Positions 33,052-42,015 are shown, counted from the stretch's first letter. The stretch: DNA of 43,636 nt from Desulfosporosinus sp. OT (GCF_000224515.1 NZ_AGAF01000071.1:1-43636), one strand, 5' to 3'. The notes: generated by a model not told the origin, from the sequence alone. Numbers and translations are program-made.

Positions 33052-33198
33052 TCATTTTATCATATTTTTCCTGGTAGCACAGGACTCAGGGGGAGACACA
33101 GCATTTCTCATCTTACAATCCTCACAGACTTGTAAACCATGATCTTCATACAAGTCCTTTTCGGAAACTTCAACTCCACACTTTCTGCATTTAGCCAT
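33052..33198 (-). CDS. Small zinc-ribbon protein, 48 residues
   Basis: Sequence starts MAKCRKCGVEVSEKDLYEDH and has CEDCKM after it: C4 and C7 with C25 and C28 form two CxxC knuckles of a zinc ribbon, then a basic tail with one more Cys. GAGAGGGG lies six bases before the ATG and a stable hairpin follows, which supports a real gene despite its size. Such peptides are widespread in anaerobic Firmicutes; function unknown. It lies upstream of the ABC exporter on the same strand but is separated from it by the hairpin. Confidence 0.75.
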   Translation of the reverse strand: MAKCRKCGVEVSEKDLYEDHGLQVCEDCKMRNAVSPPESCATRKNMIK

Positions 33199-33325
33199 TA
33201 CTTACCCCTCTCTCAAGTTTAGCTTAGTAAATAAGACTTACTTAACACAACTAAAAATTTGCTGGTTTATTCGACGTGGACAGATACGCCAGTCATTGCG
33301 TTTCCCTATTGGGTCTGGACTTTCC

Positions 33326-33354
33326 TTGATAGAACATATTTGTTTTGTTATACT
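33326..33354 (+). promoter_or_regulatory. Sigma-A-type promoter of the 417-residue protein gene
   Basis: TTGATA and TATACT are spaced 17 bases apart, each one base off consensus, about 80 bases before the start codon at 33435. Confidence 0.65.
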
Positions 33355-33434
33355 GATGCGGAGTTATTATTCCCTTTTTGGGTGCTGTTTATATAACCCA
33401 AAGAAGTTAGATCTCAAAAAAGGAGCTATCACGT

Positions 33435-34688
33435 ATGAAGAAGAAACTACGTCTCATATTGATTTGGTCATTAATTTCACTTCTCCTGCAATTGGGAGTT
33501 TACTCTCTTTTGAATAACCAAGTTCAAAAAGTTCTGGCTCCGCCTGCGCCTTCAAGACCGATAACCCGCCAGCTTAAAGCCACAATTCCGGGTGCTGATC
33601 TTACTAATATCCAGATTTCCTACGCTAAGGATTACTTAGCTTACTCAGAAAATGGCACACTTAAAGTCTTTAACCTTAAAAAACAAACCATCGTTTTTGA
33701 GAAAGAACCCCCCACTACGAATGATGAAACATTAGGAGTGCTCACGTACCAGTGGTTGCCGGATAGAAATACTTTACTCTATTTCTATGCTCAAAAGAAT
33801 CCCAATCCCATAACATATGTTACCGTGTACCCTCCCAAAACGGAGTCACAGACTATTCAGCCACCTGTGGAACCGAAGACTGAAGACCCCAATCAGAAAA
33901 CAGTTAACGAAGTTCCTAAGGTCGTGACCAAAGAGGTTCCGGTACAGCCTCGGATTGAAAAGCGGTATGGAAATCCTCAAATCACAGAGCTATATACGCT
34001 TGAACTTCCAGATAGTGACGAAGACACCGCTCCAGATGATCGGTTTAATCAAACGATTGATCAATTTCCAGCTGGTGGAGAAATTGAAGAATGGGTTGTT
34101 TCAACCACGACCAATCTTATGTTCCTTACTATTAAAAACGGATCGACAGAACAACTAATGGAAATAGACGTCATGAAGAATGTACGAACTCTAAACAAAT
34201 CGGGAGAGACGATCGATAATATGGCTGCTTCAGATCGGTATGGAACACTTTATCTGGACAGTAATGTAGGGACTACTGAACAAGTTATTGCTTTAAATGG
34301 TTCAAAACGCCAAATTATTTCTAAAAACGTGAACGATAGAATTCTAGGAATTAGGGATGGAAAAGTTTATATTGGTGAAGTTGAAAATGATATGCTCATT
34401 GAAATTAAAACAACGACTGACCTGAGTGAAGTAAAAAGTAACCCTTCTCTAAAAACTGAATGGGAAGGCTCGATTCCCTTTAACAAGAACTTACGAACGC
34501 TGATCGGTGCTGAAGGCCAAATGGTTGTCTATGATCATCAAACTGCCTATATCATCACTGCAGGTCAACTTAAAGAGGTAAAATTACACGGTGATGAGAA
34601 CTACGTTTCTGTCGATGGAGCTGAGCTGATCCAACTAACCCGAGATGGAACATCTACCCTTGCAGAATTGCAACCACTCGAGCCCTAA
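33435..34688 (+). CDS. Membrane-anchored extracytoplasmic protein, beta-propeller-like, unknown
   Basis: 417 residues. A single N-terminal membrane segment (about 7-27) after MKKKLR directs the rest outside. Region 40-130 and the C-terminal half have repeated short strands of the kind DYLAYSENGTLKVFNL, YGTLYLDSN and DGKVYIGEV, as in beta-propellers. A Pro/Glu/Lys-rich linker (about 140-180) lies between. No catalytic motif is seen. AAAAAAGGAG is well placed and a terminator follows. The family appears confined to this kind of anaerobe as far as I can judge; no function is proposed. Confidence 0.75.
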   Translation: MKKKLRLILIWSLISLLLQLGVYSLLNNQVQKVLAPPAPSRPITRQLKATIPGADLTNIQISYAKDYLAYSENGTLKVFNLKKQTIVFEKEPPTTNDETLGVLTYQWLPDRNTLLYFYAQKNPNPITYVTVYPPKTESQTIQPPVEPKTEDPNQKTVNEVPKVVTKEVPVQPRIEKRYGNPQITELYTLELPDSDEDTAPDDRFNQTIDQFPAGGEIEEWVVSTTTNLMFLTIKNGSTEQLMEIDVMKNVRTLNKSGETIDNMAASDRYGTLYLDSNVGTTEQVIALNGSKRQIISKNVNDRILGIRDGKVYIGEVENDMLIEIKTTTDLSEVKSNPSLKTEWEGSIPFNKNLRTLIGAEGQMVVYDHQTAYIITAGQLKEVKLHGDENYVSVDGAELIQLTRDGTSTLAELQPLEP

Positions 34689-34733
34689 GAGTTAGAATCC
34701 AATGGATGCTTATTTCTAGACCGTTCAATCCTA

Positions 34734-34790
34734 AATTAAAAGAAGGAAGCGCTTTGTCTTGACTGACTTAAGCGTTTCCTTCTTAATTTT
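34734..34790. terminator. Bidirectional terminator
   Basis: ATTAAAAGAAGGAAGCGCTT pairs with AAGCGTTTCCTTCTTAAT (small mismatch) around a 13-base loop, ending in TTTT. It serves the plus-strand gene before it and the minus-strand ytxJ gene, which stops at 34812. Confidence 0.85.
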
Positions 34791-34811
34791 GTATGTAAAT
34801 CTAATTCTTTC

Positions 34812-35177
34812 TTATATTAGATTAAACGGCAGGATCTCACCTTCCAAGGCTTTCATAATGTTGTTTTGAGTGACTGATTGATGTGATACATGCCATAAAA
34901 CTTTCCTATTGCTTAAGAGAAGTACTTGTGGTGATTGATGTTTAACCTCTAAATCATTAGCCACTTGGTTGCTCACCGCTCTCGACTCGATCACTTTAAT
35001 CATGACCACCAGAACGTCGTCCGTATTTTCCTTCATAAAAGTCCGTACCTCCTGCCAAGCACGTTCACTGATAGGACAAGTTGTACTATGTTTGAAAAGT
35101 ATGATCTTGCGTTGGCAAGACTCATCTAGAATTTCTCCAAATTCTCGAGAAGAAGTAATTTCTTTAAATTCCGCCAT
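34812..35177 (-). CDS. ytxJ: YtxJ/BrxC-type bacilliredoxin
   Basis: 121 residues with a thioredoxin fold and the single-Cys motif KHSTTCPISERAW (C34), which is the YtxJ (BrxC) signature. In Firmicutes that make bacillithiol it removes bacillithiol from modified proteins; no bacillithiol gene lies in this window. AAAGGAG precedes the ATG with normal spacing. It stands alone, with a shared terminator. Confidence 0.9.
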   Translation of the reverse strand: MAEFKEITSSREFGEILDESCQRKIILFKHSTTCPISERAWQEVRTFMKENTDDVLVVMIKVIESRAVSNQVANDLEVKHQSPQVLLLSNRKVLWHVSHQSVTQNNIMKALEGEILPFNLI

Positions 35178-35357
35178 TATTTTGCCACTCCTTTTTTAGT
35201 TTAAGCCATTATATCAAAAACGTCCAGGATATCAAAGGTAAGATGTCCACCTCAAAAATATACAAGAGAACGTGTGACAATGCTACCTCGACTTGGTACA
35301 ATATATCTTAAACGTTGTTCAATTGCTTGTAATTAAATAGGTTAAGGGGGGAATAGC

Positions 35358-36422
35358 ATGTTTGTCGGGGCACGAATATTAAAAACGGGAATTGCTGTTA
35401 CATTAGCGATGTATTTATGCAAACTTTTTCAAATTGAACCGGCAGTTTTCGCCGCCATTTCTGTCGTGGTCAATATGCAGCCTTCCGTTCGCAAAGCACT
35501 CCATAATGCGTGGGAGCAAGTCTGGGTACATTTACTTAGCATCACTTTGGCTATTCTTCTAGGCCTCACGCTTGGTACTAATCCCGTGGTCACTGGTGTA
35601 GCGGTCATTATTATCATTCTTTTGTGTAATCGACTTGGATGGTCTGGGGGAATTACGATAGGCGTAGTGTCGATTGTTTTTGTACTTGATTCACCAGCCA
35701 ATGAATTTCTACCCCACGCTGCGAGTCGTTCGATAGCGGTTTTCCTCGGTCTCGCGGTAGCTCTGGTTGTTAACCATATTCTATTACCGCCAGAACACAA
35801 GAAAAAATTGTTCGCTGAATTGGAACGACTCTTCCGTGATGCCTCTACGTATTTCTTAGACAGTTTGATTACGTTTATCTCGTCTGCTTCTTTGGTATCT
35901 TTCATTGCCGAAGCTCCCGTGGAGCTATTACAGCGACTTGAGGATGCAATGGATCTTTACGAACATGCTCGCGGAGAATTGACAGGGCAAGACAATGCTT
36001 TACTAGTTGAACGCGTCCTCGAAATATGCCGAGGTTTCATTGAACGAGGTCAAACTATTGGAGAAATGACAGCTCAGCGCGTGCAACGGCGCAATGCGTC
36101 AGATTCTCCGCTGCCCAAAGATGGGCCGAGTACAGAATACCAAAGGATACTTAATTTGTTGTTAGAAGGAGAACGGAAGTTAGGACTCTGGGCCCGTAAA
36201 GTAAGCATTGGGCTAACCCAACCCCATGCAGCAGAAAAAGCTGGAGAAGACACCGAATATTGGGCTGAATTCGATCAGGTTATGGATACTTGGCAACGTA
36301 CTGTAAGTGGCATCTTTTATCTGAGGGCCATGATGGAAATTGCTGTAGTCGCCACCGAAATGCGCTGGGCCGCACGGCGGATGAAAGCGTTTTATGATCT
36401 GGGATCGTTTAATAAGAGTTAA
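35358..36422 (+). CDS. Aromatic acid exporter family protein (FUSC/ArAE_1-like)
   Basis: 354 residues. About 140 residues of hydrophobic segments come first (VFAAISVVVNMQPSVRKALH is the conserved loop of this family), then a long soluble helical domain with FLDSLITFISSASL and an amphipathic tail. Members are proposed to export aromatic acids or related solutes; the substrate here is unknown. AAGGGGGGAA lies just before the ATG. Its stop overlaps by three bases the stop of the convergent nitrilase gene, so neither has a terminator between them. Confidence 0.85.
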   Translation: MFVGARILKTGIAVTLAMYLCKLFQIEPAVFAAISVVVNMQPSVRKALHNAWEQVWVHLLSITLAILLGLTLGTNPVVTGVAVIIIILLCNRLGWSGGITIGVVSIVFVLDSPANEFLPHAASRSIAVFLGLAVALVVNHILLPPEHKKKLFAELERLFRDASTYFLDSLITFISSASLVSFIAEAPVELLQRLEDAMDLYEHARGELTGQDNALLVERVLEICRGFIERGQTIGEMTAQRVQRRNASDSPLPKDGPSTEYQRILNLLLEGERKLGLWARKVSIGLTQPHAAEKAGEDTEYWAEFDQVMDTWQRTVSGIFYLRAMMEIAVVATEMRWAARRMKAFYDLGSFNKS

Positions 36423-37228
36423 GAAAGTTGATAATATGAGTATCTTCGATCTATAAATACTGGAATTTTCTCACGAACCTCATTTATAGCATCAGTATTT
36501 AGCTCTATTTGGAAGATCTCCTCTGCTTCCTCTGCCTCCTGCATTATCTCTCCCCAAGGGCTAATAACACTGGAATGCCCACAAAACTTAACACCGTTGC
36601 CCAGACCTACTCCATTACAACTAATAACAAAAATCTGATTTTCAATTGCCCTGGCTTTTTGTAGAATTCGCCAATGCTCTAATCTCGGATGAGGCCACTC
36701 AGCAGGTACAAACAAAATCTCCGCTCCATCGAGAGCTAGCCGCCGGACGAGTTCGGGGAACCTTAGATCATAACAGATAATAACTCCACAAATATGCCCT
36801 TCTATCTCGAAAGTTACAACCTTATTACCCTCAGTATAGAATCTATTTTCTTCGCCTGGTGAAAACAAATGAATCTTCTGGTAGCTGGCTATTTCAAGCC
36901 CATTTCGATTAAAAACCTTAGCACTATTAACAAGTTGCCCATTATTAACTTCAGAGATTGACCCTCCAACCAAGTAGATTTCAAGTTCCCTTGCTAAGTC
37001 ACTCATTTTTTCAACAGCTCTTTTTCCCCAAACGACGGCTTGTTCAGAAATATTTATAGGAAAGTACCCAGTATTCCATGTTTCAGGTAATACAATGACA
37101 TCAGGTTTATTTAGAGCTGCTTCCCGAACTAGTTTTTCTACTTTTCTCAAGTTTTCGTCCGGTTCCCCAAGGGCTACAGCCAGCTGAATAACGGCTACCT
37201 TTAATGTACTTAAACTCAATTTAACCAT
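36419..37228 (-). CDS. Carbon-nitrogen hydrolase (nitrilase superfamily)
   Basis: 269 residues with the Glu-Lys-Cys triad visible as E49 (VLPETWNTGYF), K118 (YQKIHLFSPGE) and C152 (GVIICYDLRFPEL). The closest type by these motifs is the omega-amidase/YafV-MtnU group, which acts on amides such as 2-oxoglutaramate; exact substrate not determined. GAAGGGG is close to the ATG at 37228, and a TTG 12 bases further would be better spaced, so the start is uncertain by four codons. Confidence 0.88.
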   Translation of the reverse strand: MVKLSLSTLKVAVIQLAVALGEPDENLRKVEKLVREAALNKPDVIVLPETWNTGYFPINISEQAVVWGKRAVEKMSDLARELEIYLVGGSISEVNNGQLVNSAKVFNRNGLEIASYQKIHLFSPGEENRFYTEGNKVVTFEIEGHICGVIICYDLRFPELVRRLALDGAEILFVPAEWPHPRLEHWRILQKARAIENQIFVISCNGVGLGNGVKFCGHSSVISPWGEIMQEAEEAEEIFQIELNTDAINEVREKIPVFIDRRYSYYQLS

Positions 37229-37264
37229 TTCCCCTTCTCTATCTGCACATTTACGAATATACTC

Positions 37265-37301
37265 AAAGAGCCTGCAACGTTATAACTGTTGCAGGCTCTT
37301 T
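37265..37301. terminator. Hairpin terminator upstream of the nitrilase gene
   Basis: AAAGAGCCTGCAAC and GTTGCAGGCTCTTT are perfect 14-bp arms with a 9-base loop. On the minus strand it follows the carbonic anhydrase gene (stop 37392) and would end its transcript. Confidence 0.85.
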
Positions 37302-37391
37302 AGTTATATGACTTCAGAATTCTCACTATAAAATCAATGATTTTAAAAATTAAAAGTTGTCACGTAACGGAATCATTCTAAATAATTAATC

Positions 37392-38126
37392 TTATTCATT
37401 ATACCATGTTGAAACACCAGTATCCAAGTCATACTTGGCTCCTAATATCTTCGATTCTTTAGTATCTACTGCGTGTTTTATAATCGGGCTTTTTAGGATG
37501 TCTTGTATTGCGTTTTGAACGTTAAAGTCAACACTCTTTTCGATCAGATCATTACCAGTTACACCACTAGTTTTGGCCTCATCAATAGCTGGTTTAATTT
37601 TCTCGACAATTGAACCAATACTACCAGGTATTTCCCCACCTTGCACAGCTGCCGTGACGGCTCCGCAACCTTCATGCCCAAGAACGACAATTAGTGGTGT
37701 TTTCAAGTGTTCGACGGCATACTCTACGCTTCCCAATTCCACTGGAGTAACGACATTACCAGCTACTCGTATTACAAATAAATCTCCGAGTGCTTCGTCG
37801 TAGAGCACCTCGGGAGGAACTCTCGAGTCTGAACAGCTTACGATTACCGCAAAGGGGTGTTGTCCATTTTTCTCCAAATCCATTCGTCTTGTAGCACTGA
37901 GGTCTTTGTTTAAGGTCTTACCGGAGGTAAAGCGCGCGTTTCCATCATCAAGTAGCTTTTTCGCTACATCTGAGGATGTGATTACTTCGGTCCTTTTGTA
38001 GACAGGAGTGTCCACAGTTGACGATTGTGGAGTGGAAGACGTGGGTACGGATTTAGTTCCGCAGCCACCAAGCATAAGTACGAGGCTGAGCGATGCAACG
38101 CCGATGAAGGTAATTACTTTTTTCAT
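37392..38126 (-). CDS. Lipoprotein beta-carbonic anhydrase
   Basis: 244 residues. A lipoprotein signal ends in LMLGGC (C22), then a Ser/Thr/Pro linker, then the enzyme. Zinc ligands and dyad are intact: CSDSRV (C98, D100, R102) and GHEGCGAV (H151, C154). So it is an active-looking enzyme for CO2/bicarbonate, fixed outside the cell membrane; most bacterial beta-enzymes are cytosolic. AGGAGG precedes the ATG. The region upstream is very AT-rich. A single gene ended by the hairpin at 37265-37301. Confidence 0.92.
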   Translation of the reverse strand: MKKVITFIGVASLSLVLMLGGCGTKSVPTSSTPQSSTVDTPVYKRTEVITSSDVAKKLLDDGNARFTSGKTLNKDLSATRRMDLEKNGQHPFAVIVSCSDSRVPPEVLYDEALGDLFVIRVAGNVVTPVELGSVEYAVEHLKTPLIVVLGHEGCGAVTAAVQGGEIPGSIGSIVEKIKPAIDEAKTSGVTGNDLIEKSVDFNVQNAIQDILKSPIIKHAVDTKESKILGAKYDLDTGVSTWYNE

Positions 38127-38290
38127 AACATTCCTCCTAATTTATTTGCTCTAATATATCAAATATTTACCAACTAATATATTACCATAATTACACGTAA
38201 ATATATTAGAATATTTTGTAATATTATGAATAATTGATTATGTTAATAGTTTAATCCTTAAGAATAAGGTACTTATTACAATTTCGTTGA
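38127..38290. other. AT-rich leader of the carbonic anhydrase gene
   Basis: About 160 bases of A+T-rich sequence holding the promoter of the minus-strand carbonic anhydrase gene. Several TATATT-like boxes are present but no confident -35/-10 pair. Nothing else is visible. Confidence 0.4.
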
Positions 38291-38404
38291 AAGCACCTAA
38301 TCTTTAGTCACCCGGATTATGGCAACGCAGTTAAGGTTACTATTCTTGAAGATGATCTTAAGGGAAAGATATGGGCCAAGTTCGGCATCGGCAAATTTAT
38401 TTAG
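38291..38404 (+). pseudogene. Remnant: 3' end of an unidentified gene
   Basis: In one frame a stop near 38286 is followed by 36 sense codons ending HPDYGNAVKVTILEDDLKG and KIWAKFGIGKFI, then TAG. The composition is that of a real protein C-terminus, but there is no start codon with a ribosome binding site and upstream sequence is AT-rich. It is most likely the leftover end of a deleted gene on the plus strand. I do not recognise the parent family. Confidence 0.5.
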
Positions 38405-38420
38405 TTTTGCATTAATAAAA

Positions 38421-38443
38421 GGATTAAGCGTAGTGCTTAATCC
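38421..38443 (-). terminator. Terminator of the ABC importer operon
   Basis: GGATTAAGC and GCTTAATCC are perfect 9-bp arms with a 5-base loop, followed on the minus strand by TTTTATTA. It is 12 bases after the substrate-binding protein stop. Confidence 0.85.
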
Positions 38444-38454
38444 CTCTGGCCTCA

Positions 38455-39459
38455 TTATTTGAGTTTCTTTATCGCAGTTTCTCCAAATTTTCCTGTGACC
38501 ACTTTTTCATAAGGAGCTATCTTATTCAACTCTCCCGCATCTTGAATAATTTGTTGCAGGAGATAGAAATCTTTTTCTTGGAGAACAGGGTCTATTTTCC
38601 AGCTATCCTGTTCTTTATAACGTTTGACCGCGCTCACCAGAATTTCATCGTTTTCCTCAGGGAATTGAGGCTTGATCGCCTTGGCAATTTCCTCAGGAGT
38701 ATGACTTGCCACCCAACGCTGCCCTTTGTAGATTGCATCTGTGAACTTCTGAATGAGGTCTGGATTTTTCTCGATAGTGCTTTTCTTCGTAAAATATGCT
38801 GTATAAGGAACTTCACCGCTCTCCTTACCTAGAGAAGCAACGATATACGCTTTACTCTCCTTCTGCATACTCGAGGCCGTAGGTTCAAAGATAATAACAT
38901 AATCCCCTTGCCCCCCCATAAAGGCACCGGGCATGGCAGCATATTGCATCGTTGTATCGATGAAAACATCTTTTCCAGTGGTAAGACCATTTTTACCTAA
39001 TACATACTGAAGGACTATGGCTGGCATTCCACCCTTTCGTCCACCAATAATACTTTTTCCCTTAAGATCGCTCCATTTAAAGTTGGGTTCAGGATTCCTA
39101 CCCATTAGAAACGTGCCATCCCCGTTGGTAAGCTGAGCAAAGACAACACTATTGTCTTCTTTGCCTTCGTTATAAACATAGACACTCGCTTCAGGTCCCG
39201 CAAAACCAATGTCAACCTGACCTGATAAAACTGCGGTCATGACCTTGTCTGCGCCTTGACCATTCGAGAGCTCAATATCAAGACCCTCTTCAGTAAAAAA
39301 CCCTTGTGTCATAGCCACATATTGAGGTGCATAGAAAATTGAGTGTGTGACTTCTGACAGTTTAATCTTAGTGAGCTCAGTTTGATTACTACAGCCCGAT
39401 AGAACTAGAGTCATCCCCAGGAGCAGCACGCTAAGTACCAGTAAAAACTTTTTTTTCAT
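38455..39459 (-). CDS. ABC importer substrate-binding lipoprotein (SsuA/NMT1 family)
   Basis: 334 residues. A lipoprotein signal ends at LVLSGC (C23). The binding fold shows HSIFYAPQYVAMTQGFFTEE and a later VDIGFAGPEASVYVYNEG, the layout of NMT1/THI5-like and SsuA proteins for sulfonates, nitrate or thiamine precursors. The solute cannot be told from the sequence. GAGGAGG precedes the ATG. It is the third gene after the ATPase and the permease, in the order ATPase-permease-binding protein. Confidence 0.9.
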   Translation of the reverse strand: MKKKFLLVLSVLLLGMTLVLSGCSNQTELTKIKLSEVTHSIFYAPQYVAMTQGFFTEEGLDIELSNGQGADKVMTAVLSGQVDIGFAGPEASVYVYNEGKEDNSVVFAQLTNGDGTFLMGRNPEPNFKWSDLKGKSIIGGRKGGMPAIVLQYVLGKNGLTTGKDVFIDTTMQYAAMPGAFMGGQGDYVIIFEPTASSMQKESKAYIVASLGKESGEVPYTAYFTKKSTIEKNPDLIQKFTDAIYKGQRWVASHTPEEIAKAIKPQFPEENDEILVSAVKRYKEQDSWKIDPVLQEKDFYLLQQIIQDAGELNKIAPYEKVVTGKFGETAIKKLK

Positions 39460-39524
39460 AATAAAGATCCTCCTCGTATTTGAGATTTATGTGTTTTCTA
39501 ACTTCAGCGGGGTTTAGATGGGGC

Positions 39525-40373
39525 TTAAAGTTTATTTTTCACAAGCAATTTTTCAAGTAAGACCACCCCCTGATACATCAAAGTTGCAGCAATACCCAAA
39601 ATGATGACGCTAGTCATAACCAGGTCCAATTTAAAAACTTGCCCCCCATACACGATGAGATAACCTAACCCCGCTTTAGATACTAAAAACTCTCCCACGA
39701 TGACCCCAACCCAAGACAACCCGACATTAATCTTAAGGGCATTGATAATGGTAGGAAACGATGCCGGAAGCAACACTTTTGTTAGGATCTGAGATTTTGT
39801 GCCACCAAAGGTCTGGATGAGTTTTATCTTATCTCCATCGATAGCTAAGAAGCCATTTAAGACCTCCAAAACCGTGACAATGAGAGAAATTGCTAAGGTC
39901 ATGACAATAATTGCAGCAGGACCTGCCCCGATCCAAACTATAAACACCGGTCCGAGTGCAATTTTAGGCAAACTGTTGATAACCACTAAGTAAGGTTCTA
40001 AAATTTTGCACAAGAATTCTGACCACCATAAGCAAATAGCAATTATCGTTCCCAAAAGTGTCCCTAAGACAAAGCCAACAACGGCTTCTAGACAGGTAAT
40101 TCCTATGTGTTGAAACAGTACACCCTCTTGATATAACCTCATAATAGTGTTCAAGATTCTTGACGGCTGGCTGGTAATAAAAGGGTCAACTATTTTGGCA
40201 TCGGCACAGATTTCCCAAAGTGCTAAGGCAACGACTAAAATCAATAATTGGATGAACAAAATCCATAGCTTCCTCATCTTTGCTCGTCGCAAATACTCTT
40301 GATGTTCTTGGGAAATGACTGCAAGGTTTGCCCTGCAAGGACTACTTTTTTGTTCAAGATTAGACATGGACAT
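39525..40373 (-). CDS. ABC importer permease (SsuC/TauC type)
   Basis: 282 residues with about six membrane segments and the EAA loop toward the C-terminus: TFGGTKSQILTKVLLPASFP. The N-terminus carries a 35-residue cytosolic extension (MSMSNLEQKSSPCRAN). It forms the channel of the importer with the adjacent ATPase, which it overlaps by 14 bases. The substrate is the same unknown as for the binding protein. Confidence 0.92.
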   Translation of the reverse strand: MSMSNLEQKSSPCRANLAVISQEHQEYLRRAKMRKLWILFIQLLILVVALALWEICADAKIVDPFITSQPSRILNTIMRLYQEGVLFQHIGITCLEAVVGFVLGTLLGTIIAICLWWSEFLCKILEPYLVVINSLPKIALGPVFIVWIGAGPAAIIVMTLAISLIVTVLEVLNGFLAIDGDKIKLIQTFGGTKSQILTKVLLPASFPTIINALKINVGLSWVGVIVGEFLVSKAGLGYLIVYGGQVFKLDLVMTSVIILGIAATLMYQGVVLLEKLLVKNKL

Positions 40374-41127
40374 CCAGCCCCTTCCATATCTCTTGAAAAA
40401 TATGCCGGAACTCAGGTGCTTCGCGAGATGCTAAAGGTGTCCTTTTATCACAATTTAACCTGACTTCATAGATGTTTTTAACGGTTCCGGGTCGTTTTGA
40501 CAAAAGGATGACGCGATCTGCCATACTGATACTCTCGGAAATGTCATGGGTCACGAGAAGCGCAGTTTTATTTTCCTTTTTGATAATGGCATAAATATCA
40601 TCATTGACCATAAGTCGGGTTTGATAATCCAAGGCAGAAAAGGGTTCATCCAGAAGAAGGATTTGAGGATCCGTCACAAGAGTTCGGATCAGTGCTACTC
40701 TTTGTCTCATTCCACCCGATAGCTGGTTAGGATATTTATCTTTGAAATCATATAGTCCGTATGTTTTGAGAAGTATTAAGGCGCGCTCTTTCGCCTCAGG
40801 TGTCGCAGCTTTTCTTATTTCCAGACCGAGAATGACATTTTGATAAATGGTCCTCCACTCGAAAAGATGGTCCTTTTGCAACATGTACCCAATTTTGGGG
40901 GAGGTGCCCGTGACCTTTTCTCCACAAAGCCAGACGCTCCCCGTGGTAGCAGATACCAGCCCAGAAATAATCGATAACAGGGTGGATTTGCCACAACCAC
41001 TTGGGCCGACTATACTCACGAACTCCCCGTCTCGAACTGAAAAATCGATAGCATCCAAGGCTGTTATTTCCCCGTTGAGAGATTGATATTTCATACCTAC
41101 GTTATGTATCTCGACCACATGATTCAA
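40360..41127 (-). CDS. ABC importer ATPase (SsuB/TauB type)
   Basis: About 255 residues: Walker A IVGPSGCGKSTLLSIISGL, Q-loop LQKDHLFEWRTIYQN, signature LSGGMRQRVALIRTL, Walker B ILLLDEPFSALD and the His loop LLVTHDISESISMADRV, all intact. It powers the importer. AGGAGG lies eight bases before a TTG at 41127, while the GTG at 41133 is only two bases away; the TTG is preferred. No riboswitch of the TPP class was found upstream. Confidence 0.93.
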   Translation of the reverse strand: MNHVVEIHNVGMKYQSLNGEITALDAIDFSVRDGEFVSIVGPSGCGKSTLLSIISGLVSATTGSVWLCGEKVTGTSPKIGYMLQKDHLFEWRTIYQNVILGLEIRKAATPEAKERALILLKTYGLYDFKDKYPNQLSGGMRQRVALIRTLVTDPQILLLDEPFSALDYQTRLMVNDDIYAIIKKENKTALLVTHDISESISMADRVILLSKRPGTVKNIYEVRLNCDKRTPLASREAPEFRHIFQEIWKGLDVHV

Positions 41128-41250
41128 TGGCACTCCCTCCTTAGTACCTCAGCTTTTAATAGTGTATTGGCGTGTGCCTTAATCGGTGAGTAATTCGGGA
41201 ATTTATCTCCCCCACAAAAATATAGGGTCTAGAAAATCCGGATAAGAAAA

Positions 41251-41290
41251 GAGAAGAGCCGTGCATTTTTAAAAGTGCACGGCTCTTCTC
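41251..41290 (-). terminator. Terminator after the HAD phosphatase gene
   Basis: GAGAAGAGCCGTGCA and TGCACGGCTCTTCTC are perfect 15-bp arms with a 10-base loop, followed on the minus strand by TTTTCTT. It ends the HAD/M20 transcript before the ABC operon. Confidence 0.92.
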
Positions 41291-41347
41291 TCCGTAGTAT
41301 TATCGTTAGACAAATCATTTTCATATAAGCAAGTTTTACAGGGGTTA

Positions 41348-41989
41348 CTACAGTGTTTGTTTGATCCACTCAATAAATGACTGGACATTATCAAAAGCAA
41401 CGTCAGGATTCATCTCCAGGATCTTTTGAGGGTGGGTTGTTTTAGCCCACATAGCCCCTATGGCATACACTCCGACTTCTTTTGCTGAGCTTACATCATA
41501 CGCCATATCCCCAACATAGGCTACTTCTTCCGGGGAATAGCCCCAAATCTTTAGGACTTCCTTAAGGTGTTCAGGTTTACTAGCCCTTTCTTCTGAGCCA
41601 GTTTTCACAACCTCAAAAAAGCCACCTAGACCTGAATGTTTCAAGGATATTTTCATACTGCCCGGTCCTTTGCCGGAAACAAGAGCCAGCTTTATCCTGC
41701 GTTCTTGCAACAAGGCCAAAGCCTCTAAAACTCCCTTAAAAGGTTCAGCGTATTCAGGATGAATACGATCGTATTCAACGAGATAAGATTCTAGGCTCTC
41801 CTTCCAAACAGACGGAAAAAGCTTTTTGAAAATGCCATCCTCTGTAGGGCCAAACATGGCAGCAATTTCTTGATCCGAGTACTCACGCCCAGTAAATTCT
41901 AACAGTGTCTTACGAAATCCACCATAGCATACAGGTATGGTATTTAGAAGTGTTCCATCCAGATCAAAGATAAGTCCTTTCAGTTTCAA
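41348..41989 (-). CDS. HAD-family hydrolase (phosphoglycolate phosphatase-like)
   Basis: 213 residues. Motif I is LIFDLDGTLLNT (D9, D11), motif II LALVSGKGPGSMKISL, motif III a Lys in ERASKPEHLKEVLK and motif IV VAYVGDMAYDVSSAKEVG. The alpha-helical cap between motifs I and II is the PGP/PpaX type. Substrate uncertain. It uses a TTG start: AAAGGAGG is seven bases before it. The gap to the M20 peptidase gene is 26 bases, so they are co-transcribed. Confidence 0.9.
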   Translation of the reverse strand: MKLKGLIFDLDGTLLNTIPVCYGGFRKTLLEFTGREYSDQEIAAMFGPTEDGIFKKLFPSVWKESLESYLVEYDRIHPEYAEPFKGVLEALALLQERRIKLALVSGKGPGSMKISLKHSGLGGFFEVVKTGSEERASKPEHLKEVLKIWGYSPEEVAYVGDMAYDVSSAKEVGVYAIGAMWAKTTHPQKILEMNPDVAFDNVQSFIEWIKQTL

Positions 41990-42015
41990 TCGTATACCTC
42001 CTTTGACAACTCAAT

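Noticed and set aside
38291-38404. Small intact ORF
   Set aside because: No start codon with a ribosome binding site and an upstream stop in the same frame; treated as a remnant.
41128-41347. TPP riboswitch before the NMT1/Ssu-like ABC operon
   Set aside because: The conserved CTGAGA and GGATAAT-type blocks are not found; only the strong terminator of the HAD gene is clear.
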